Assembly: GCA_003956705.1 (NCBI GenBank)
Contig: QZCP01000834.1
Coordinates: 244,864 to 308,863, forward strand
DNA: 64,000 nt
Source of the DNA: Brevipalpus yothersi
Lineage: Eukaryota; Arthropoda; Arachnida; Trombidiformes; Tenuipalpidae
Direction: 5' to 3'
Positions 57,561 to 64,000 of this stretch are shown one piece after another. Under the pieces are notes generated by a model, which saw only the letters and a list, made by a program, of their open reading frames with translations, was not told the DNA's origin and did not search any database. How positions within the stretch are numbered: position 1 is the stretch's first letter; every line of letters starts with the position of its first letter. The position numbers and the translations under genes were made by a program.

Positions 57561-58690
57561 GAAAATGGGAAACTGATTAACACCAGTGCCTTCCATGGTA
57601 ACAGTGAATATTCGAAGAAATCGTAAATCTCTTGTCATGTCCATTTCTCAGATAAAACTATCTTCAATGAAAGTTCCCCTGAAACTGAAAAGGAGGAAAA
57701 TGAGGAGTCAATAATAGGTATGAATAGGTTAGATAGATTTTATGAAGATAATCAAATGAAGTTCCTTGAGAAAGTCCAGATGACTGATTGTAGGTGGCCC
57801 CTAAACCAAAAAAAAGCTGACGGAACTAGAGCACGGTAAAAGCCAAATCTCTCTGGTTGGAATGGGCCATTCCTCGGCTCGATTCCCTCATCCATGTTCC
57901 AATTCTGGTAATCGACACAGATGTCTATTGAGATGCGTTGGACTAGATATTTTAATCAGATATTCCGATTTCGTCTAAAACACCATTGCTCTCAACACCT
58001 AATGTGAGAAAAAATTGGTTGGCCCGAGATTTTTACTTGAATAATGCTGGTATAGAACCAATATTAAAAAAAACAGTCCACGAAGGATCTGTTATCACTC
58101 ACTTCAAGTACGAGATACATGAGCACCAAATGTCCTCTGGTGTATATGAAGCCATGAGACAAGCAGTTGGGCTCAAATAGAAGCATAAATTCCACATGAA
58201 GCAGAGGTTAAAGCCTGCGAATTTCTTTAGATCACCACATGAGGAGATAGATCAGGTCTTTTCCTCAGAAATTGCTTCAATTGCAAGCTCTTCATAGGGC
58301 GAATCTCGATGAGAATGAGTAGGAAATACATTTATGAGAAGATCGGACGCAGTTTCCAAGAAGAAGATCAACTTCAGATCTAAAGAAATAAAATGGAAGG
58401 CTTCGAGATCATTGCTTAGGATTCCGCAATTGATATGAATGTGGAGAGAGATTCAAATTGTCTGACAAACGTGCAGGTAATTATTAATGCAGTGCAGTAA
58501 TCAGACTCTGATCCAATACTGTTGTACCAAAAACAGGCTAAAAACTAGTCCATAGGGTTGGCAATTGCTGCATTCATTCAAATCAGTATGTTCAAACGGT
58601 TTGGAGACAGTGCTGTCGCAATTGATTCAACAAACCGATTGGATGATTAAAATTTTCAGCTCATAACTATCAGGGCTGTTAATGAGGACA
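57561..58690. repeat. Intergenic module (as 9481-10344 and 22811-23930)
   Basis: Contains AACAGTCCACGAAGGATC at about 58072 and CTAGTCCATAGGGTTGGC at about 58545. Non-coding. Confidence 0.5.
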
Positions 58691-59459
58691 GAAAAAGGAA
58701 TGAGGTGTAAGGAAAATAGCTTCCAATCCATTATATTTGCCTGCTCTAATGAATAGGTTTGAAATTTTTTGCTGGAAAAGCTTCTCAAGCAGATTCTCCC
58801 TATCTCTAATCTATCTCATTATCAGCCTGATCACTATCGTCGCTGTTTGAAGGATAATCGTCATAGTCATAGGAAGGATTTTCTCTCTAAACCTCTGACA
58901 TTTGCCAGTGGCATGGTTCATAATCAGTTTGGAGATCATATCAGGGAGGCTCTTATGATCAGAAGATTTGTATCAAGAAAATGCCCACGATTGACTGTCA
59001 ATACTTTTGCCGAGAATGACTGGGAGACTACTTTGGGATTGATCACATGATGTCTACCACTGTCGGTGTGTGCTGTGGGTTAGAGTGGAGAGCTAGCGAG
59101 GCTGATAAGGCTAGTCTGGTGTGGTGTGGAAGAGGCCAGTTTGGTGTGGTGGGGTATGGTGTGAGGGGGCTGGTGGGGTTGGCATTGGGTGGCGGAGGGA
59201 GAAGAAGATGAAGAAGAGAAAAGAAGGAAAATGATGATGCTGGTGCTAAGGCCAAACAATTTTCTAGTCTTAGCAACAGCATTCTTAGCACTCGAATTGG
59301 CCTAAAATGGCCTGGAGAGGCCGCTTCCAGTACAGAAGAGTTTGAGCGTTTGATCAGCAAAATGATTGCCTACTGGTTGAGTACATTCCCTTGTCAGTGC
59401 TTCTCTGGCTCCAACTCTAGATGTGGAGCTCTTGACACGGATGGCACCTCACACTTTCC
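58691..59459. other. Unique stretch with a weak open frame and GT-rich tract
   Basis: Not found elsewhere in the window. A plus-strand frame at 58769-59050 (about 90 codons, including H-Y-Q-P-D-H-Y-R-R-C) looks moderately coding-like but matches nothing I know. 59080-59200 is GT/GGT-rich and followed by a purine-rich run (59195-59235). Possibly an insertion. Confidence 0.3.
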
Positions 59460-60174
59460 ACATACTCTCCATACTCTCCAATGACTAGCCGACCAGAAAG
59501 GCTCAGCCTCAACGAATAATGCAAACTGAAACCCTATGAGTTATTCAATCCCCATTCTAGGAAATAATGGCGGTACTTTGGAGCTAAGACACAGAACTTC
59601 ATCGGCTATGGACTTTTCCGAAAATTCGAATTCCAAAAAGGTTTTATATAGTGTATCTCAGATTAACTTGCTGAGATTTCTACTCAAATCCTGTACAAAC
59701 CATAGGAAGAATAAATTTCCCAAGTAAAATAGCTGTTTTTCAGTTTCTTGTCTGCAATTTTCCCCGAGATAATGAGCTCCATTTGAATAGCATTATCAGA
59801 TAGCTAATCGACATCACATCTCAAAACTCTACCAGCATCAGAATGTCTATACCCTAGAATTGACAAAAACTGAATTTTTCATGGTTTAAAGCCGACAATT
59901 TTTTTTGCACAGAGCTGACCTCTATTCTTTTGAGCATTTTTGGATGCTAAATAAGAAGAGGTATCTGAATACATTCTGATTTACCTGTCATTAGTAGATA
60001 TTAATTTCGAAGCTAATTTCGATTGCTATTTCGATTTGAATATCACTGTCCTGTAGATATCAAAACTGCCAGGGAACTTCTCATCTTCTATTCTATTGGA
60101 TTATGAGGCTTGATTTATTATGCCACTTTTAATCCAAGCCAACTCGCAACCATGGATGAAGAGCCCCACTAAGA
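59460..60174. repeat. Subfamily A 3' flank module
   Basis: Close match to 33280-34000. Supports A-type identity of the pseudogene to its right. Confidence 0.5.
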
Positions 60175-61305
60175 ATCATCACTTGACTGAGTGGAGGCTT
60201 TCTTTGCATTAGAGTATTCTTTTTCTTTCTTGATCGCTTCTTCCAGTATTGATATTCAAAATGCTCGAAACCCTGTATCATGGATGGAGACAGGCTGGAT
60301 CTTATTTTCATCTGGAGCCAAAATATGAACTTCCATGAGCGTGTTCGTTAGACGCACTCCTTTGACACGTACCCCAAGGGTACCATTATCTTCACTAATC
60401 TCCGTTGAGGATGCACATTCCTTGGATGACTCTTGGAAATGGCTTGGAAGGCATTTTCCACCATCCCATGAACACCTCAAAGGATCAGCCAAACGGCAGC
60501 CATAACAATTGTTCATCAGGTAGCATGTTGTGACAAAATGAGATTCAAATCTGAAAGTTGCATTTAGGTCAGATAGATTCTTGAAGGCAGTATGAACACA
60601 GAGTCTTCCAAGATGTACGAAGGGAGGAAGTTCATAGGATGGAGAGTAGATTTCTGAGCATACTGCAGCACGAAATCCATCTCTACCATCTTGAACATTG
60701 CAGTGAGTCACATTATGAGCTGGACAGGGGATGTCAGGAATGATAAGATACCACTTTTTTTCCAGTCATGAGGGTGGACATGAAGGGTTGCAACTCATAT
60801 GGATATCGTATCATGATAGAGTGCTTCGAATCACCTTGTTTGATTAGAGATTTGGAATTCTAGCGAGTGAGTTGGATGGAGTGGATATAATCTATCCCCT
60901 TGTTCACCAGCTTTGATTATGCTCGGTATAGAGTAAACATAAATCTGTATCTGCTTGCTTTCCTTGACCTTTATCAGGGAGAAGCTCTCATTTTCACATG
61001 TTCGAAAGGCTATGGTCCATAACATAGAAACAAAAACATAGAACGATAAAAGATAGAAAAAAATAAGAGAGAATGTTTAGGATACAGAAAAATGAAGAAA
61101 TAGAAAATCAAAACACAGAAATCATCAAACTGCCCTCTATAAACAGAACTGAATTAATAACTAGGATCAATTTTGAGAATGTTCTGAAATAATACGAATG
61201 TATTAGATCATCGACGAAATTACGCGCATTTTGACGTAGTCAAAACCCGCGTGAAGAATCAATTCGCGCAATGCTGTTCCCAATGGTTTTCAATTGCGCA
61301 TCATA

Positions 61306-61307
<2 letters not shown>

Positions 61308-61376
<69 letters not shown>

Positions 61377-61412
61377 GAAAGAAGAAGAAGAAGAAGAAGA
61401 AGAAAGAAGAAN
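61308..61412. repeat. (GA)n/(GAA)n microsatellite ending in an assembly N
   Basis: GA dinucleotides from 61308 to about 61370, then GAA-rich sequence to a single N at 61412. The preceding 107 bases (61200-61306) are repeated exactly at 61413-61519, so the N probably marks a badly joined gap. Confidence 0.85.
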
Positions 61413-61518
61413 GTATTAGATCATCGACGAAATTACGCGCATTTTGACGTAGTCAAAACCCGCGTGAAGAATCAATTCGCGCAATGCTGTTCCCAATGGT
61501 TTTCAATTGCGCATCATA

Positions 61519-61520
<2 letters not shown>

Positions 61521-61583
<63 letters not shown>

Positions 61584-61640
61584 AAGGAAGAAAGAAAGAA
61601 AGAAAGAAAGAGAGAAAGAAAAAAAAGAAAGGGATGGCAA
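61521..61640. repeat. Second (GA)n/(GAAA)n tract
   Basis: Continues the duplicated flank; probably the true right part of the same microsatellite. Confidence 0.8.
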
Positions 61641-61824
61641 AATCCAAATTTGTTCAGTTTTTAATCAGCTATGGGCTCAACTTGTTCAGCAACATCTCTT
61701 GAGATAACCATTGGGTCTGAAATATTATTCGAAATGCACATAATATATGAAGCTAGCGATCTTTCACCAGTGTCTAGCTTGGAGGTCAGAACCGCTAAAC
61801 GACGATTTAGATCTCTATATTTCT

Positions 61825-63158
61825 TCAGCATATGAGGGGGTGATGGAGATTCTCAAGCTCTAGCATTCGGTAGGCTGTGGACTTTTCTTCATCTTGTAAG
61901 TGGCGAAAAAATTTGAATATTGTCGGATGGGCTGTTTCAATCTTGGCATTGAGCTTGCGATGCCACCCCTCAACATGGTTTGTTGTTCTGAAGCTGAAAC
62001 TGTGGTAGCAATTCCACATGACCGGAGAGAAATCTCCGTTCATCCAAGTTCTATGGAAATAGCATTCCAATCGATTCAAGAGTGGTCTGACTTCGGAATC
62101 ATTGGGAGGTAGCTGACCTTTCAGAATATCGAGCGAACATTGCAATTCATCAATTGGCACGAAGGGTAGTGTCATCAAACCTTTTATGAAGCTCCTCGCC
62201 AACGGATCCTTGGAATAAGGTGTCGAGAGCCCAAACTTTTGGCAATTTCTCCATATTGCCTTTGTATAGTGAAAGAGACATTCTTTGATAACCGAAGAAG
62301 GAAATGATGACCTCAAAGCCAGAATCATTGCATTTTCATAGTCGAGGATAAACTCTTGAGGGCTAAAAACTTTACCTCTTTGTCGAGCTGAGCTTTGAAT
62401 CAATCTGAGAGCTTCTTCGTAGGTCTCTCTCTGCTTGTTTGGAAGTGATAAATACATAAAACAGAAAATTCGACCCCTATACTGGCCATGGAGTGTGTAA
62501 AGTTGAGTAAAAAGTGAGGGTGAAACTTTAAATGTTCCATCCATTATAACAAATGAGCTCTGACACAAGCACTCCAACATCTTATTTGTTGCAAATCCAA
62601 TGATTTTACCTGAGCCACTGGTTTCAAATAGCAAAAATCGACCCCCATCATGAGATTTTGTCTACTCTCCATCTACTTGAACTTGATCCAACGACTGGGG
62701 AAGAGGTGGACGTCCCTCCATCTTAGCCCTTTGAATTGAACTTTTTATTTTGACAAAGTCTGGTAGAGCAGACACCAACTCATTAACTGCATTCTGGGGG
62801 CTTGTGACACTGTTGAGGTGAAAACTTGATCAAAAACCTCTCTTGAGGACTTTTCAGGGGCAGCTCGAGCTTTCGTCTTTAGTTCAGCTCTGAAACGCAT
62901 CTCATTTTGACTTTTCACTCTCCCAGCATGACCATTATGTTCCTTTGTTTCTTTCCAAATCTCTGTCCCATCCAAAAAAATTTGAACTATAACCCTTCCA
63001 TGGCACCCATTGATTAACTGATCACAGTGACAATAATATTTCATGCCACCTCCATCACACATAGAAACTTTTTTGTCACATTTATATATGAAATCATTGA
63101 TGGAGAAGCAAAAATCACCTTTATTAGTCTCAAGAACTTCCTTCCATCTTCTCCTCAA
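61825..63158 (-). pseudogene. FLYWCH zinc finger plus MULE transposase, lightly broken
   Basis: The N-terminal FLYWCH-type finger (F-I-Y-K-C-D...Y-Y-C-H-C...G-C-H-G-R-V...H-N-G-H) lies at about 62960-63110. The MULE domain follows, with V-I-M-D-G-T-F (first Asp), I-L-D-Y-E-N-A-M (second Asp), the C-L-F-H-Y motif and T-N-H-V-E-G-W-H (catalytic Glu). Stop at 61825. One frameshift near the C5 run at 62796-62800 and one in-frame TAG at 62662-62664 interrupt the frame. No ATG is obvious at the N-terminus. Function when intact: cut-and-paste transposition of the host element. Confidence 0.82.
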
Positions 63159-63703
63159 ATTAAAATTTTGACAATGAATGACCCTTTAATAGAGATCCTC
63201 ATTTGAGCTCATACCTCTGCTGACCTCTTCTAGCTTATCTTTTTCTGCGAAAATGTCATTCTCTCTCATCAATTTTCTACAATACAGGTTTCTTCCTCTT
63301 TGTGCTCTGTGTTTTTCTTTTTGTGTTTCGGATAGCAGCCGTTCGAAAGCTGCTATCGATATCTTCTGTAGTGAAGCCCTGTGGTAATTTTATTGAGATT
63401 TTCTCTGATTTGGTGGTGTCTACCATTGTTGGTGTAGAAGAATTTCAAAGCACCTTCTTCTTCAATTACTAGTGAAATCATCGATGATTCAGCATCTGAT
63501 ACTTCGTCTACTATCTCATCTCTACCAACATCCCTCAATTTCACTCCATTGGCGTAATTTCTATTTTCAGATGATGAAAGACATCTCAGATATAGTTAAC
63601 AATACAGTAACTTCGACATCCCTGAAATTTTCTGGACACCTCTTCTCTGGTATTTTATTTGATTCGTAATGCTTGACATAATAAGCTAGTTCTTTCTGCT
63701 GTC

Positions 63704-64000
63704 GGAAAAGTCTCATATGACCACATCTATGATCTAGGAATCTTCAGCTATCAAACAAAACTGATCGAATAAAGAAGGTATTATTTTAATAATGATGGGA
63801 GATAAATACAAGATTGGAAATAATGAATATCATTCTTGATATTTCAACTTATTAAGAATGTGAAAATTCAATGCGTATGGTTTCAGACGAGGCAGATGTC
63901 TCTTGTGCAGTAAGACAAGAATCTTTCTTCTTGATATATACATGTACTTGGAGAATTTTGATTAATGATTCAGAACTCACAGCCTGGTCGAGCTGCGGAA
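63704..64000. repeat. Array spacer and 3' flank of the next B gene
   Basis: 63704-63790 matches 44900-44985 and contains the empty mariner site. From 63800 it matches the B-gene 3' flank (46550-46740), so another B gene should begin just beyond the right edge. Confidence 0.6.

Larger units (their letters stand above)
61009..63340 (-). mobile_element. MULE-type DNA transposon with 9-bp target duplication
   Basis: GTTCGAAAG occurs at 61000-61008 and 63341-63349, directly flanking the element; it is the host pseudogene sequence, duplicated. Terminal inverted repeats of about 37 bp are imperfect (left GGCTATGGTCC..., right end reverse complement GGCTGCTATCC..., both running into AAC/AAA-rich sequence). 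Mutator-like elements make 8-10 bp duplications. Encodes the FLYWCH/MULE transposase below. The (GA)n tract and assembly gap are inside it. Confidence 0.8.
60175..63703 (-). pseudogene. Subfamily A receptor pseudogene split by a MULE insertion
   Basis: The 3' half (60175-61008) and 5' half (63341-63703) are adjacent pieces of one gene; the transposon 61009-63340 lies between them. The 5' part lacks the signal peptide and has frameshifts. Intron 1 is reduced to four bases, GTAG (minus; 63420-63423). The 3' half has an internal deletion (junction about 60278-60280) joining the middle of exon 2 (V-S-I-H-D) directly to the tail exon (T-G-F-R-A), removing the transmembrane helix and intron 2. PSI cysteines remain (C-Y-L-M-N-N-C-Y-G-C...C-S-W-D-G-G-K-C). 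Confidence 0.82.

Noticed and set aside
59043..59360. Minus-strand Pro/Leu-rich frame
   Set aside because: Opposite strand of a GT-rich and purine-rich tract; low complexity.
61251..61707. Open frames coding for Arg-Glu or Ser-Leu polymers
   Set aside because: Pure translation of the (GA)n microsatellite.

Overview
This window is nuclear DNA of an invertebrate animal, most likely an arthropod, though the species cannot be named from sequence. It is AT-rich, has 62-80 nt GT-AG introns, carries Tc1/mariner and FLYWCH-type MULE transposons, and has no bacterial gene organisation. Nearly everything belongs to one tandem array, all on the minus strand, of a single-pass membrane protein family. 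Each member has a signal peptide, an ectodomain of about 330 residues, a plexin-type PSI cysteine module (C-x5-C-x2-C, then C-x-W), an IPT/Ig-like stretch, one transmembrane helix and a short cytoplasmic tail. I read these as small plexin/semaphorin-related receptors without the plexin GAP domain. The PSI module is visible in the sequence; the family name is inference.

The gene model is the main result. Each gene has three exons and two phase-1 introns. Intron 1 (62-64 nt) follows the conserved Y-T/A-N-N motif. In most copies it is 63 nt, so it can be read through or seems to add a premature stop. In two copies it is 62 nt (35736-35797) and 64 nt (25690-25753), and there only splicing restores the frame. 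Intron 2 (68-80 nt) comes just after the transmembrane helix and joins a tail exon that starts A-P-Q/R-S-S in most copies. Subfamily B (start M-L-I-P-M-L-G-Y-A or close) has a tail exon of 10-19 residues. Subfamily A (start M-V-G-C-A) has one of about 70 residues.

Layout, left to right: a B gene cut by the left edge (1-1283); an A remnant (2140); a unique stretch with a candidate isolated exon (4727-5026) and an LTR-like, hairpin-chain region (5347-6402); B gene 7220-9018; A pseudogene 10345-11605; B 12736-14555; A 17430-19368; B 20532-22357; B 24492-26309; A remnant 28690; B 30103-31797; A 34409-36341; an insertion-rich stretch 36926-46500; B pseudogene 46741-48473; B gene without a start codon 50589-52367; a B/A chimera 55115-57063; an A pseudogene split by a MULE transposon (60175-63703); and the 3' flank of a further B gene at the right edge. 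Flanking modules of 0.4-1.2 kb were duplicated together with the genes.

The stretch 36926-46500 breaks the array. It holds a block of about 5 kb bounded by perfect 23-bp inverted repeats (39463-39485 and 44381-44403). Inside are broken minus-strand reading frames resembling a gag/nucleocapsid-like protein and a viral-type surface glycoprotein, plus a nested mariner remnant. To its right is a complete-length but dead mariner (44986-46496) with 27-bp perfect terminal repeats. Function of the receptor family is unknown. Tandem expansion, conversion tracts, a chimera and subfamily-specific tails suit a diversifying cell-surface recognition family, but that is inference.
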